Below are positions 9,056-18,605 of a DNA stretch of 55,741 bases, piece after piece; the first letter of the stretch is position 1, and each line of letters starts with the position of its first letter. This DNA is from Rhodocyclales bacterium (GTDB taxonomy: Bacteria; Pseudomonadota; Gammaproteobacteria; Burkholderiales; Rhodocyclaceae). A program made the position numbers and the translations under genes. The stretch spans positions 1 through 55,741 of the forward strand of contig JAQGMG010000036.1 in the NCBI GenBank assembly GCA_028292485.1, written 5' to 3'. The notes beneath the pieces were generated by a model. That model had not been told where the DNA came from. It was given only the letters and a program-made list of their open reading frames with translations, and did no database searches.

Positions 9056-11134
9056 TCAGGCGCCGGCGGCGTGTGGCCGGGGCTGAGAACTGGAAACCCG
9101 GTTGCGGCCAGCCTGCTTGGCCAGGTGCAGGCCCTGCTCTGCACGTCTTACAAGCGCCTCCGTGTCGCCAATCGAATTATCACGAGAAGCCAGCCCGATA
9201 CTCACCGTCAGTTTCAGGTTGAGCATGCCGGAAACGATCTGCGCGCCCTCTACGGCCTGACGCAGCCGTTCGGCACAGGCCTGCGCTGCTTCCAGCGGCG
9301 TATCGGGGCACATCACCAGGAATTCGTCGCCGCCGGTGCGCGCCACCACGTCATGCGCGCGCAGCACCTGGCGCATCGCGTCGGATATCTGCCGCAACAC
9401 GGAATCGCCTACTTCATGACCGTATGCATCGTTGATCGCGCGGAAATTGTCCACGTCCATCATCACGCACGACAAGGGACGTTTGTTGCGCGTTGACGCA
9501 GCCCATTCCTGCAGCAGACGGTCCACGAAGAAGCGCCGGTTGGGGAAGCCGGTAAGCGGGTCCATCATCGCCACTTCCTGCAAGCGTCGATTGCTGACAG
9601 CCAGCTCGGCGGCAAAATGCCGTATCTCTTCGCGGTCGCGCTCGATTTCGCTGTGCAGCGTCGTCACACGCTTGCCGGCGTCCAGGCGCGCCAGCAACAG
9701 ACGCGGACTGACCGGCATCGGCAGCACGTCATCTACGCCAAGACCATACACGCGCACCATGAATTCTTCATCGTTACGGTCACTCAGAATGACGACGAAC
9801 ATGCCACGCCCGATGCGGGTTCCGCGCACCGCTCCAACGAATTCCTCGCCACCGCTGCTCGTCAGGCGCCAGTCGACAATCATGATGTCGGGTTCATAGT
9901 CGAGCGCGTATTCCGCCGCCATGCCCACGTCGCACACGATGGCAACGTCATAGCCGGTATTGAGCAACAACTGCTTGAGCGGGGCACTCACCGCATCGTC
10001 TGCACAGGCAAGCAGAACATTCAGACAAGGTGTCGTCACGGCCGCAGCAACGGACATGTCTTCTTGCTGCGCCGATGTTGCAGCCGGATTTGTAGCCGGG
10101 TCTGCCGCCTGACTCGCAGCAACAGCCACCACATTGACCATGGCCGGCTGTGTCGCGGCCTCGACAACTGTCGGCGCAATCTCATCGGCCTGCGTCACGC
10201 GCGTCAGGTGCTCGAAAGGCGGCAGTATTTCCGCCGAAACATTCAGCAGGGAACCCCAGTCGACCCACTCGCGCGCCACATCGTCGCAGAGATCAATTGT
10301 CGTTTTCTCATCGAATGCCAGACGCGAGCTCAGTTGCAGCAGTCTGCGCATTACCGGAGGCCGCGCTGCCTCTGGCGTCAGGCAAAGCTGACCCATGGTG
10401 CGGGCAACCATCAGCGCCTCGGTGAGCGTGCGCTCGCGCGAGCCGTCGGGAAATCTGCAATCGCCCAGACTGTCGCTGTGATATGCCGCTTCCGTAAATA
10501 CCCGCGGCATGCCCCAGTCGGCCAGCATTGCCGCACCGAGTTCAGCGTGATTCATGCCGAAGCGGGCTGTCTCAAGCTGTGTCAGCTCACGTTCCGGCCT
10601 GGCCTCGAACTCTCGCAGCACGCCGGCATACTCTTTCGGATACAGGGTCGCCAGGGCAAGCTCGCCAACACGGGCCAGCAATCCGAGGCAATAGGTCTCG
10701 TCAGGCGCCGCAGCGCGTTTTCTCATGCATACGGCTTGCGTCGTCACAGCAGCGACGAGGCATGCAGACCAGTATCTGGAATAGTCGAATGCCTCGCAGG
10801 CACCGGACTTGTAGTTGGTCATGAGCGAAAAGCCCAGGGCCATGGTGCGCACGGCGGGCATGCCCAGCACGGTCAAAGCGTCCTGCACCGAAGCAATCGG
10901 CCGGCGACCGTAACCGATCACGCCATTGGCTGCCTTGACCAGACGCCCAACGAAGGCCGGATCGGTACGGATGATGCGCGCCAGCTCGGCCATGGACACG
11001 TCGTCCTGCGAAGTGAGGCGCATGATGGCAAGCGCAACCCCCTTCGGCGAAGGCAGGTCGTTGGAAGCTTTGAGTTGCTCGAAACGAGCGGTATCGATTG
11101 TTGGTGTCATCGCTGGAGACATCGTTGGTGACAT
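9056..11134 (-). CDS. HDOD - response receiver - diguanylate cyclase (GGDEF) protein
   Basis: A 692-residue three-domain regulator. Residues of about 13-215 form an HDOD domain (LPSPKGVALAIMRLTS, RIIRTDPAFVGRLVKAAN). A linker rich in Ala, Thr and Val (about 310-365) leads to a REC domain with the phospho-acceptor Asp in IMIVDWRL (about 418). The usual REC lysine is replaced (LPMPVSP where a KP is expected), so phosphorylation signalling may be altered. The GGDEF domain carries an intact TGGDEF at 601-605 and the inhibitory RxxD site (RAHD) five residues before it, so it should synthesise cyclic di-GMP under product inhibition. It sits next to flhDC, which fits motility control. The first three in-frame ATGs are close together, so the exact start is uncertain by up to eight residues. 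Confidence 0.92.
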   Translation of the reverse strand: MSPTMSPAMTPTIDTARFEQLKASNDLPSPKGVALAIMRLTSQDDVSMAELARIIRTDPAFVGRLVKAANGVIGYGRRPIASVQDALTVLGMPAVRTMALGFSLMTNYKSGACEAFDYSRYWSACLVAAVTTQAVCMRKRAAAPDETYCLGLLARVGELALATLYPKEYAGVLREFEARPERELTQLETARFGMNHAELGAAMLADWGMPRVFTEAAYHSDSLGDCRFPDGSRERTLTEALMVARTMGQLCLTPEAARPPVMRRLLQLSSRLAFDEKTTIDLCDDVAREWVDWGSLLNVSAEILPPFEHLTRVTQADEIAPTVVEAATQPAMVNVVAVAASQAADPATNPAATSAQQEDMSVAAAVTTPCLNVLLACADDAVSAPLKQLLLNTGYDVAIVCDVGMAAEYALDYEPDIMIVDWRLTSSGGEEFVGAVRGTRIGRGMFVVILSDRNDEEFMVRVYGLGVDDVLPMPVSPRLLLARLDAGKRVTTLHSEIERDREEIRHFAAELAVSNRRLQEVAMMDPLTGFPNRRFFVDRLLQEWAASTRNKRPLSCVMMDVDNFRAINDAYGHEVGDSVLRQISDAMRQVLRAHDVVARTGGDEFLVMCPDTPLEAAQACAERLRQAVEGAQIVSGMLNLKLTVSIGLASRDNSIGDTEALVRRAEQGLHLAKQAGRNRVSSSQPRPHAAGA

Positions 11135-11362
11135 TTATCCAACCTGTTCCCCGCTGAGCGGGCTCTAGTGAGCGATACGCACAGGAGTTTTCCTGCGCGG
11201 GCAAGAGATCGTTTTTGAATCGAACACAACAGACCAGGAATCACCGTTAACGGCCAAGGCCGCTACGGCTTTAGTTGCGCCACTTTTGCCAACGCCGCGG
11301 CGCAGAGCGCATCGGCTAGAATTGCAAGCTCACAGAGCCCCACCAAACCGCTGAAGCACCCC

Positions 11363-11905
11363 ATGAATTACTGCTCATGCTGCGCTGCAACTGTCACCCT
11401 GCGCGTTCCCGAAGGCGACACCGTGCCCAGGTACGTGTGCAACCAGTGCGGGACGATTCACTACATCAATCCGAAAATGGTGGTCGGCGCCCTCGCCGAA
11501 TGGCAAGGCAAGATACTGCTGTGCAAGCGCGCGATCGAGCCGCGCCTGGGCATGTGGACCTTGCCGGCAGGTTTCATGGAAATGGCCGAAACGACGGCTG
11601 AAGCGGCCTTGCGCGAAACGCTCGAAGAAGCCTGCGCAACAATCGAACTGGCCGAGCTCTACACGCTTGTGAATGTGCCGCACATTGGCCAGGTTCACAT
11701 GTTCTATCGCGCGCACCTGCCTGCGCCCGTCTTCGCAGCCGGTATCGAATCGCTGGAAGTCGCCCTGTTCGATGAGGCGGACATACCGTGGGACGACATC
11801 GCCTTTCGTTCGATCGCCGTAACGCTCAGGCAGTACTTTGCAGACCGGGCCAAGGGCGAATTCAAGTTCCGTACCTATGACCTGGGGCCGCGTGCTCAAT
11901 TCTGA
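11363..11905 (+). CDS. Nudix hydrolase with N-terminal zinc ribbon
   Basis: A 180-residue protein. An N-terminal zinc ribbon (Cys at 4, 7, 26 and 29) precedes the Nudix fold. The Nudix box reads GFMEMAETTAEAALRETLEE, a full GX5EX7REUXEE signature, though the usual final glycine is Ala (EEACA). The layout resembles the zinc-ribbon plus Nudix half of NADH pyrophosphatase NudC, but the protein is shorter, and the substrate cannot be read from the sequence. It is transcribed divergently from the GGDEF gene, 228 bases away. It hydrolyses a nucleoside diphosphate linked to some moiety X. Confidence 0.9.
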   Translation: MNYCSCCAATVTLRVPEGDTVPRYVCNQCGTIHYINPKMVVGALAEWQGKILLCKRAIEPRLGMWTLPAGFMEMAETTAEAALRETLEEACATIELAELYTLVNVPHIGQVHMFYRAHLPAPVFAAGIESLEVALFDEADIPWDDIAFRSIAVTLRQYFADRAKGEFKFRTYDLGPRAQF

Positions 11906-11973
11906 GCGAATCCGATTGTCTCAGCTAACTGGCCCAGCTATTCACTTCGATTAATTGCGCCTCGGTCATTGCC

Positions 11974-12597
11974 TTACTCGCCAGGCTCGAGCAGCACATC
12001 CAGCGAAAACGGATGACCGGCAAGCAGTTCCGGCACCACGAGACGCTGTGCTGCGCGCGTCACAGACGCCAGCAATACAGCATCGCCCGGCCCGGATGTA
12101 TTGCGCACGCCCAGCACGCGCCCTGCTCCATCAAAGTCGCACCACAACGTCAGCTTTTGAGATATCGAATCCGGCGCCAGAAAAGACGCCAGCGACTGCG
12201 CCAATGCCAGGCGCAATGCAACCATTGCCTCTTCCACCTGACCGCTGCGCAAACCATCAACACGCAAGGTGCTGATGGTCGCACCCTGTTGTGCAGGCAC
12301 GGCTGGCCGCGAATCGTCTTGCGCCAATTCTGGTCTGGTTTTTTCGGGAAGCGGTTTGGCGAGTGAAGGAGTGTCCGGCGAAGCTGGCAAGGACGAGGTC
12401 CGCGCGGACCCGGGAGGTGTTCCGGCAAGGTCGGGCGCGGCTTTTCGCAACGTTGCGTGCAAATCGGGCGTGCGCGAAACGGCCGGTATCCCTGCCGCTG
12501 TGCGTATCAGATCCAGCACGACCCAGTGCAGCAGCACCGAAGCCAGCAGGCCCCAGCCAACCAGGCGCAGCCAGCCCGGGATTAACGAGTCACGCAT
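11974..12597 (-). CDS. Membrane-anchored protein with TonB-like C-terminal domain
   Basis: A 207-residue protein of unknown role. One TM helix (about 12-34, GWGLLASVLLHWVVLDLI) is followed by a Pro/Ala/Ser-rich stretch (about 40-105). The C-terminal domain has the rhythm of the TonB C-terminal fold: a tryptophan strand (LTLWCDFD), then GRVLGVRNTSGPGD, and a final VVPELLAGHPFSLDVLL. That layout suggests an energy transducer spanning the periplasm, but no ExbB/ExbD or outer-membrane receptor lies nearby. The alternative is a stand-alone envelope protein. It ends 69 bases from the convergent Nudix gene. Confidence 0.65.
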   Translation of the reverse strand: MRDSLIPGWLRLVGWGLLASVLLHWVVLDLIRTAAGIPAVSRTPDLHATLRKAAPDLAGTPPGSARTSSLPASPDTPSLAKPLPEKTRPELAQDDSRPAVPAQQGATISTLRVDGLRSGQVEEAMVALRLALAQSLASFLAPDSISQKLTLWCDFDGAGRVLGVRNTSGPGDAVLLASVTRAAQRLVVPELLAGHPFSLDVLLEPGE

Positions 12598-12724
12598 ACT
12601 GTTGTTATCGGCAATAAGGTTGATCGACGCGGCCGGAAGCGTATAAGCTGAGGCCTGACTACGCGATCAGGAACATAACAGAAGCAAAGCAGGAAGCAGC
12701 AGCCAACCGGAAAACGGCATCGAC

Positions 12725-13330
12725 ATGCTACACACCGAACTGCGCCCGTTGCATCGCGACCGGCGCCCCATGATCCTGACACTGGACATGTATGGCCAGC
12801 CTCATCGCTGGGTCACGTGGCAGCATGCGCTCTTCTACTATGCTAAAAACCTGGTCGCATGGGATGCCGGAGAAGAATGTTTCACCTTCGTCGGTGGCCA
12901 TTCACGCATCACCGGCCAGCGCTCGGCGATCACCGCCAACAGCATCATCGCCATCAAGGGCAAGGCGCTGACCGCGCGCACCCTGCATCAGACACCCCCG
13001 CTATCCAACCGCGAACTGTTCCACCGCGACCGGCAGATCTGCGGCTATTGCGGTGACGAATTCAGTACGCAGCGTCTCACCCGCGACCACATCAAACCCG
13101 TCTCGCAAGGCGGCGTCGATACCTGGATGAACGTAGTGACCGCCTGCCGCAGCTGCAACCAGCGCAAGGCCGGCCGCACGCCCGAGCAGGCGCGCATGCT
13201 GTTGCTGTTCGCACCCTATGTGCCAAACAAGGCCGAGTACCTTATCCTGTCGAACCGCCACATCCTGGCGGATCAGATGGACTTCCTCGCCCGTCACCTG
13301 CCGGCGCAGAGTCGATGGCGAAGTTGCTGA
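12725..13330 (+). CDS. HNH endonuclease family protein
   Basis: A 201-residue protein with a central HNH module: a zinc knuckle CGYC, the catalytic RDHIKPVSQGG, a central N in NVVTACRSCNQRKAG, and the second Cys pair. The N-terminal part (LTLDMYGQPHRWVTWQHA, YYAKNLVAWD) is the conserved companion region of a chromosomal HNH family common in Betaproteobacteria. It probably binds nucleic acid, but the cellular role is unknown. Neither candidate ATG (12725 or 12770) has a clear Shine-Dalgarno; family comparison slightly favours 12770. The 3' end overlaps the next gene by 16 bases. Confidence 0.88.
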   Translation: MLHTELRPLHRDRRPMILTLDMYGQPHRWVTWQHALFYYAKNLVAWDAGEECFTFVGGHSRITGQRSAITANSIIAIKGKALTARTLHQTPPLSNRELFHRDRQICGYCGDEFSTQRLTRDHIKPVSQGGVDTWMNVVTACRSCNQRKAGRTPEQARMLLLFAPYVPNKAEYLILSNRHILADQMDFLARHLPAQSRWRSC

Positions 13331-13632
13331 AAAACGCGTTCAACCCCGCCCAGAACACCTTGATGCTCTCCTCGCCCGACCCGCTTGCCGACCTGCTCGG
13401 CTACCTCGCTGCAACGCTCACCACCTCCGCATTCGTACCCCAAGCCTGGCTCACCTGGAAGACCCGCTCCGCAAAGGGCGTATCTCTCGGCATGTACAGC
13501 GTATTCGTCGCTGGCGTAGCCATGTGGCTGCTTTACGGCCTGAGCCTGCAGGCATGGCCCATCGTCGTAGCGAACGCCATCACGCTGACCTTGGCGAGTT
13601 TCATTCTCTTCATGAAGATCCGCTTCGGGTAA
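13315..13632 (+). CDS. SemiSWEET-type sugar transporter (PQ-loop protein)
   Basis: A small three-TM protein. The single PQ-loop repeat shows TLTTSAFVPQAWLTWKTRSA, then KGVSLGMYSVFVAGVAMWLL, and a third helix PIVVANAITLTLASFILFMK. SemiSWEETs are about 85-95 residues and form dimers that move mono- or disaccharides down a gradient. The frame from 13315 gives 105 residues; an ATG at 13363 (89 residues) would match the family length better, but neither has a strong ribosome site. Coupling to the overlapping HNH gene favours 13315. The substrate is unknown. Confidence 0.88.
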   Translation: MAKLLKNAFNPAQNTLMLSSPDPLADLLGYLAATLTTSAFVPQAWLTWKTRSAKGVSLGMYSVFVAGVAMWLLYGLSLQAWPIVVANAITLTLASFILFMKIRFG

Positions 13633-13664
13633 GCATGGCGGGAAAAAAGGAATCGCATTGAGTC

Positions 13665-13786
13665 GTCATTCCCGCGTAGTGGGGTAAGCAGGCATTTCCG
13701 CATAAGCGGAAAGCTCGCAAAGCGGGAATCTACTTTGATGGCATAGACCTCACGTAGAAGTGGATTCCCGCTTTCGCGGGAATGAC
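13665..13786. repeat. Inverted-repeat element, copy C with a disrupted left arm
   Basis: The right arm (GTGGATTCCCGCTTTCGCGG, ending GGAATGAC) is intact. The left arm begins GTCATTCCCGCG and ends AAGCGGGAATC, but about 40 bases are inserted in its middle, themselves containing a small dyad TTTCCGCATAAGCGGAAA. The element was therefore the same 79-bp type before an insertion or duplication. It lies beside the htpG terminator. Confidence 0.8.
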
Positions 13787-13810
13787 AATTAGAAGTATGT
13801 AATTCCAATA

Positions 13811-13836
13811 AGAAGGGCCGCTCGCGCGGCCCTTCT
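13811..13836. terminator. Terminator between the SemiSWEET gene and htpG
   Basis: A perfect 11-bp stem AGAAGGGCCGC/GCGGCCCTTCT closes a TCGC loop. T- or A-rich flanks are modest on both sides. It lies between convergent genes and can serve both. Confidence 0.8.
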
Positions 13837-13858
13837 CTTGTTCACAAAGCTACCAGCC

Positions 13859-15790
13859 TTACTTGCCAGCGATATCCAGCATCAGCTGATTCATGCGCTT
13901 GATGAAGGTGGCAGGGTCATCCAACGTGCCGCCTTCAGCCAGCAAGGCCTGATCGAACAGCACAGCAGCCCAATCGTCGAAGCGTGACTCTTCGCTACGC
14001 AGACGCGCGACGACCGGGTGCTCGGGGTTGATCTCGAGGATGGGCGCCGAACTCGGCACGTTCTGGCCCGCAGCTTTCAGCATGCGCGCGAGGTTCATGC
14101 CCATTTCATGATCATCGACCACCAGGCAAGCCGGGCTGTCGGTCAGGCGATGCGTTACGCGCACTTCCTTGACGCGGTCTCCCAGTACCGTCTTGATGCG
14201 TTCGAGCAGCGGTTTGAATTCTTCTGCCTGTTCGCTGACTTTCTGCTTCTCGGCTTCATCCTCGAGTTTGCCCAGATCGAGATCGCCCTTGGCCACTGAT
14301 ACGACCTGCTTGCCTTCGAATTCGGTGAGCTGACTGATGGCCCACTCGTCGACACGCTCGGACAGCAGCAGGACTTCGATGCCTTTCTTGCGGAACACTT
14401 CCAGATGCGGGCTGTTCCTGGCGGCGTTAAAGCTGTCTGCGGTGACGTAGTAGATCTTTTCCTGGCCTTCTTTCATGCGCGAGACATAGTCAGCCAATGA
14501 CACGCTCTCTTCAGGCGTGTCGGCCTGGGTCGATGCATAGCGCATCAGGCTGGCAAGTTTTTCCTTGTTGGCATAGTCCTCGCCGAGGCCTTCCTTGAGG
14601 ACCTTTCCGAACTCTTTCCAGAAGTCGGCGTACTTCTCCTTTTCGCTCGGATCTTCACTTTCGGCGAGATCCGTCAGCATGCCCAGCACGCGCTTGGTAC
14701 AACCGCCACGGATGGTGTCGACGTCCTTGCTCTCCTGCAGGATTTCACGCGAGACGTTGAGCGGCAGGTCAGCCGAATCGACCACACCGCGCACGAAGCG
14801 CAGGTAATGGGGTAATAGTTTCTCGGCGTCGTCCATGATGAAGACGCGGCGCACATAGAGCTTGAGGCCGTGACGTGGATTGCGATCCCACAGGTCGAAC
14901 GGTGCGTGCTTCGGCACGTACAGGAGCTGCGTGTATTCGTGACGGCCTTCAACGCGCGCATGCGACCAGGCAAGCGGCTCCTCGTAATCGTGCGAGACGT
15001 GCTTGTAGAAAGCCTTGTACTCGTCTTCCGTGATGTCGTTCTTGGAGCGCGCCCACAGCGCATTGGCCTGGTTGACGGTTTCGTCCTCGTCCTTGAGCAC
15101 CTGCTCGGCCTTCTCGCTATCCCATTCTTCCTTCTGCATGACGATGGGTTGCAGGATGTGGTCGGAATACTTGCGGATGATGGTGCGCAGTTTGAAGCCC
15201 GACAACAGATCGTCTTCACCCTCGCGTAAATGCAGGACGATGTCGGTGCCACGCAGGGCCTTGGTGTAAGGCTCGACGGTGTACTCGCCGGCTTCATCAC
15301 CAGCCATCGAGCATTCCCATTTGACACCCGCCTCCGCGCCATCGCCGGCACGGCGCGTCATCACGATCACCTTGTCGGCAACGATGAATGCCGAATAGAA
15401 ACCCACGCCGAACTGGCCGATCAGGTTTGCATCCTTCTGCTTGTCGCCCGACAACTTGGAGAAGAAATCGCGGGTGCCCGATTTGGCGATCGTGCCGAGA
15501 TGGCTGACCACGTCGTCGCGATTCATGCCAATGCCGTTGTCGGAAATGGTGATGGTCCGCGACGCCTTGTCGAACGCTACGCGAATCCTGAGTTCTGCAT
15601 CGCTCTCGAAGAGCGACGGATTGTCGAGCGCCTCGAAGCGCAATTTGTCGCAGGCATCCGACGCGTTGGAGACGAGTTCGCGCAGAAAGATCTCGCGATT
15701 CGAGTACAGGGAATGAATCATGAGGTGTAGCAGCTGCTTTACCTCGGCCTGAAAGCCGCGTTTTTCGACTTGCGTTGTGGTGTCGGACAT
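13859..15790 (-). CDS. htpG: Chaperone protein HtpG (Hsp90)
   Basis: A 643-residue bacterial Hsp90. The GHKL ATPase domain shows [16 protein letters not shown], the ISDNGIGMN loop and [14 protein letters not shown]. The middle domain carries the R-containing LNVSREILQ that contacts the ATP phosphate, and the C-terminal dimerisation domain ends in [17 protein letters not shown] lies before the ATG. HtpG folds client proteins together with DnaK in the cytoplasm. A sigma-32-like promoter lies 47-72 bases upstream. The length is normal. Confidence 0.98.
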   Translation of the reverse strand: MSDTTTQVEKRGFQAEVKQLLHLMIHSLYSNREIFLRELVSNASDACDKLRFEALDNPSLFESDAELRIRVAFDKASRTITISDNGIGMNRDDVVSHLGTIAKSGTRDFFSKLSGDKQKDANLIGQFGVGFYSAFIVADKVIVMTRRAGDGAEAGVKWECSMAGDEAGEYTVEPYTKALRGTDIVLHLREGEDDLLSGFKLRTIIRKYSDHILQPIVMQKEEWDSEKAEQVLKDEDETVNQANALWARSKNDITEDEYKAFYKHVSHDYEEPLAWSHARVEGRHEYTQLLYVPKHAPFDLWDRNPRHGLKLYVRRVFIMDDAEKLLPHYLRFVRGVVDSADLPLNVSREILQESKDVDTIRGGCTKRVLGMLTDLAESEDPSEKEKYADFWKEFGKVLKEGLGEDYANKEKLASLMRYASTQADTPEESVSLADYVSRMKEGQEKIYYVTADSFNAARNSPHLEVFRKKGIEVLLLSERVDEWAISQLTEFEGKQVVSVAKGDLDLGKLEDEAEKQKVSEQAEEFKPLLERIKTVLGDRVKEVRVTHRLTDSPACLVVDDHEMGMNLARMLKAAGQNVPSSAPILEINPEHPVVARLRSEESRFDDWAAVLFDQALLAEGGTLDDPATFIKRMNQLMLDIAGK

Positions 15791-15836
15791 GGGATAGCTC
15801 CTTTATTCCATTAGAGGGAAGTGAGAAATCTGGGGG

Positions 15837-15862
15837 AAATGGGGCGAACTAAGAAAAGGAAG
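15837..15862 (-). promoter_or_regulatory. Sigma-32-like heat-shock promoter of htpG
   Basis: On the minus strand CTTCCTT is followed, after 11 bases, by CCCCATTT. The -10 element matches the RpoH consensus CCCCATnT well; the -35 is a partial match to CTTGAA and the spacer is short. The position just upstream of htpG supports it. Confidence 0.55.
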
Positions 15863-15981
15863 TCAGAAGATAAGTGGGAAGATCGACGTAATATTGGGCA
15901 GGTTTTCCCAACTTCAAGAGCTGGCGTCTACAGAGGAATTGCCGGTTACCGCAAGGCTGGAAACGTTTATCACGGGGATTC

Positions 15982-17829
15982 ATGAACGCACCTGCACCCG
16001 CCTCAACAGTTTCGCCACGCGATACCTTTGCCTCCGGCGTATTGCGAGCTGGCGGTCTGCCAAGGCCCGTCGCCGAACCCGGACAGCGGCTCGCCCTGTT
16101 GTTCTTCGGCACTTATGCCCTGATTTTCGTCGTCATCGTGGTCAGCATATGGGCGCTGGTGGCACGTGACCGGCAACGCGAGCTGGACCGCCAGCAGACC
16201 GAACTGGTCAGCCTGGCCCGCGCGCTCGAAGAACATGTCGCCCGTACCGTGGGGCATATGGATTCGAGCCTGCAGTTTCTGGCCCGCCTGCTCGATAACG
16301 AACCGCGCATCAGCCAGCACTCCGTCGATACGCTGAGCACTTACGCACGCAACTGGCTCAAGTCCGCACCGCACGCGGCGGCCTTGTCGATTGCCGACGC
16401 ACGTGGGCAGTCGCTTCTGCTGGTGCAGCAGTCCTGGCTACGCGCAGCCGCGACCTACCCGCCGGTTGCCGTGCAAGCCTGGAAAAGCATGCCTGACGCG
16501 GGCATGCGCATCGGTCTGCCGATTCAGCTTGCTACACAAGACGGCCAGGAGTGGTTCATTCCCGTTGAACAGGGCATCACCGGCGTTGGCGGCAAGCTTA
16601 TCGGCATTGCCAGCGGCCTGATCAGCACGCACTATTTCGAGCAGTTCTACCGTGACATCCAGTTCGCACCGCGTGACACGATCAGCTTGCTGTCGAGCGA
16701 CGGGCGCCTGCTGCTGCGATACCCCATGCGGGACGAGTTGATGGGCTCCGATCAGTCTTCGGCGCCCATCTTTGGCAGTTCCACGCAAACCCGCGATGAG
16801 GCCAGGTCGCTCGTCTTCAGCGGTGAGCAGCAGATCGAAGGTGCCGCGCACATCACGGCCTATCGTCGCCTGAGCCACTACCCGCTATTGGTGGGCATTT
16901 CACGGCCGCAGGATGTAGCCCTGTTCAACTATTTCGAAATGCGTAACCGCGTCGTCGTCGGTGGCTGCCTGCTCATCGGGCTGCTGGCGCTGACTACCTG
17001 GATCGTGTTTCACGATACCCGCCAACGCGAACTGGACCGTGCCCAGCTCAGCGAAATCAACGCCTCCCTCGAAGAGCGCGTCAGCCGCCGAACGGCCGAG
17101 CTCGAACAGTCCAATCGCGATCTGGTCGGCTTCAGTTACTCCGTTTCTCACGATCTGCGTACGCCGCTGCGCGCCATAAATGGCTTCGCGCATGCCTTGA
17201 TGGAAGATGGTAGCGAGCGACTCGATGCCCAGGGGCAGGATCACCTGGCGCGCATCTGCCGCGCCAGTGTGCGCATGGGCCAGCTGATCGACGAATTGCT
17301 GAACCTTGCCAATGTTTCGCGGCGACAGCTGAACGTACAGCCAGTGCAGCTCAGTAACCTGGTCAGTGACTTGTTCGAAGAACTTCGCATTGCCGAGCCG
17401 GCACGCGTCGTCAGATTGACGCTGCAACCCGACATGCATACCGAGGGCGACGAGGCGCTGCTGCGCAATGCCCTCTCCAATCTTCTGCACAACGCCTGGA
17501 AATTCTCGAGAGAACAGACCGTCGCGGAGATCAGCATCACGGCGCAATCAACAGCCGACTGCATGAACTATGTCATTGCAGACAACGGCGTCGGCTTCGA
17601 CATGGCGCATGCCAAACGATTGTTCCAGCCGTTTCAGCAGCTGCATGGTGGTCAGGGTTTCGGTGGTACGGGGATTGGCCTGGCTTCGGTGCGCCGCATC
17701 ATCGAACGCCATGGCGGGCGTATCTGGGCGGAGTCGAGCCCTGGTGAAGGCTCGCGCTTCATCTTCACATTGCCGCACCGCGTCGCCGTCATGCGACGCC
17801 GCCGCAGAAGCGTTTCCGTTGATAGCTAA
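15982..17829 (+). CDS. Membrane sensor histidine kinase with periplasmic sensor domain
   Basis: A 615-residue kinase. TM1 (about 36-61) and TM2 (about 321-340) enclose a periplasmic domain of some 260 residues of the dCache kind. After TM2 comes a coiled segment (LEERVSRRTAELEQSNRD), then the HisKA box SYSVSHDLRTPLRAINGF with the phosphorylated His at 390. The ATPase domain has N box NLLHNAWKF, G1 DNGVGFD and G2 GGTGIGLA, with a terminal GSRFIFTLP. No response regulator is adjacent, so it is an orphan kinase here; the ligand is unknown. It is divergent from htpG. Confidence 0.94.
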   Translation: MNAPAPASTVSPRDTFASGVLRAGGLPRPVAEPGQRLALLFFGTYALIFVVIVVSIWALVARDRQRELDRQQTELVSLARALEEHVARTVGHMDSSLQFLARLLDNEPRISQHSVDTLSTYARNWLKSAPHAAALSIADARGQSLLLVQQSWLRAAATYPPVAVQAWKSMPDAGMRIGLPIQLATQDGQEWFIPVEQGITGVGGKLIGIASGLISTHYFEQFYRDIQFAPRDTISLLSSDGRLLLRYPMRDELMGSDQSSAPIFGSSTQTRDEARSLVFSGEQQIEGAAHITAYRRLSHYPLLVGISRPQDVALFNYFEMRNRVVVGGCLLIGLLALTTWIVFHDTRQRELDRAQLSEINASLEERVSRRTAELEQSNRDLVGFSYSVSHDLRTPLRAINGFAHALMEDGSERLDAQGQDHLARICRASVRMGQLIDELLNLANVSRRQLNVQPVQLSNLVSDLFEELRIAEPARVVRLTLQPDMHTEGDEALLRNALSNLLHNAWKFSREQTVAEISITAQSTADCMNYVIADNGVGFDMAHAKRLFQPFQQLHGGQGFGGTGIGLASVRRIIERHGGRIWAESSPGEGSRFIFTLPHRVAVMRRRRRSVSVDS

Positions 17830-17855
17830 AGCCGCTGCAAGGCGAATGCAACAAG

Positions 17856-18401
17856 TCAGATGTAACGAATTTCCAGTACATCGAGCTCGCGCGGGCCTGA
17901 AGGCGTGGGCACCTTCACCGTGTCACCTTCGCGCGCCCTGAGCAGCGCAGTCGCAATTGGAGAGATCCAGCTGATACGGCCGTCCGACGCATTGGCTTCA
18001 TCGACACCGACAATCTGGTATTCCCCTTCTTCGCCCGCAGCATCACTGACACGCACTGTTGCGCCGAAGAACACCTGATCAACGTTTTCCTGAGCGAGCG
18101 GATCGACGACCGTGGCAGTCTCCAGGCGCTTGATAAGAAAGCGGATGCGCCGGTCAATCTCGCGCAAGCGACGCTTGCCGTAGATGTAGTCGCCATTTTC
18201 CGAGCGATCTCCATTGGAAGCCGCCCACGATACGACCTGCACAAGCTCGGGCCGCTCCACCCGCAATAGCTGATCAAGCTCAGCCTTGAGCTGCACAAAT
18301 CCCTTGCGGGTCATGTAGTTGTGCGTGCCAACAGGTAACGCCGGAGCGCTGAGCTCGTCGTCCTCTTCCTGTTCGCTTTCCTTGGTGAATGCCTTGCTCA
18401 T
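17856..18401 (-). CDS. greB: Transcript cleavage factor GreB
   Basis: A 181-residue Gre factor. The N-terminal coiled coil begins MTRKGFVQLKAELDQLL, and its tip carries the acidic pair in SNGDRSENGDYIYGKRRLRE, the signature that separates GreB (Y-I-Y-G-K) from GreA. The C-terminal domain holds the KVPTPSGPRELDVLEI strand set. GreB enters the RNA polymerase secondary channel and stimulates cleavage of backtracked RNA. The frame is open upstream to 18494, but MSKAFTKESE at 18401 is the family start. Compared with E. coli GreB (158 aa) it has an extra N-terminal acidic stretch (SEQEEDDELSAP). Confidence 0.94.
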   Translation of the reverse strand: MSKAFTKESEQEEDDELSAPALPVGTHNYMTRKGFVQLKAELDQLLRVERPELVQVVSWAASNGDRSENGDYIYGKRRLREIDRRIRFLIKRLETATVVDPLAQENVDQVFFGATVRVSDAAGEEGEYQIVGVDEANASDGRISWISPIATALLRAREGDTVKVPTPSGPRELDVLEIRYI

Positions 18402-18605
18402 GAGAAGTCCAGACCGAATGCGCCATTGTATCGAGTCCGGATACAGGCACTCGATATGGACAACGGCAGGCGCATGCAGTTCGCTGGCAGCCACGCTTTG
18501 GAGGCGTGGCTGTCGGAACCAAATTGCGGTTTGTCCCTATGAACTATTTCACAACGTTCCGTCTAAGCTGAACGGATTGGTTCCCGTCCGACGGAGGACT
18601 ATTGC

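Noticed and set aside
9617-11131. 504-codon plus-strand frame opposite the HDOD-REC-GGDEF gene
   Set aside because: An antisense shadow of a clear three-domain protein.
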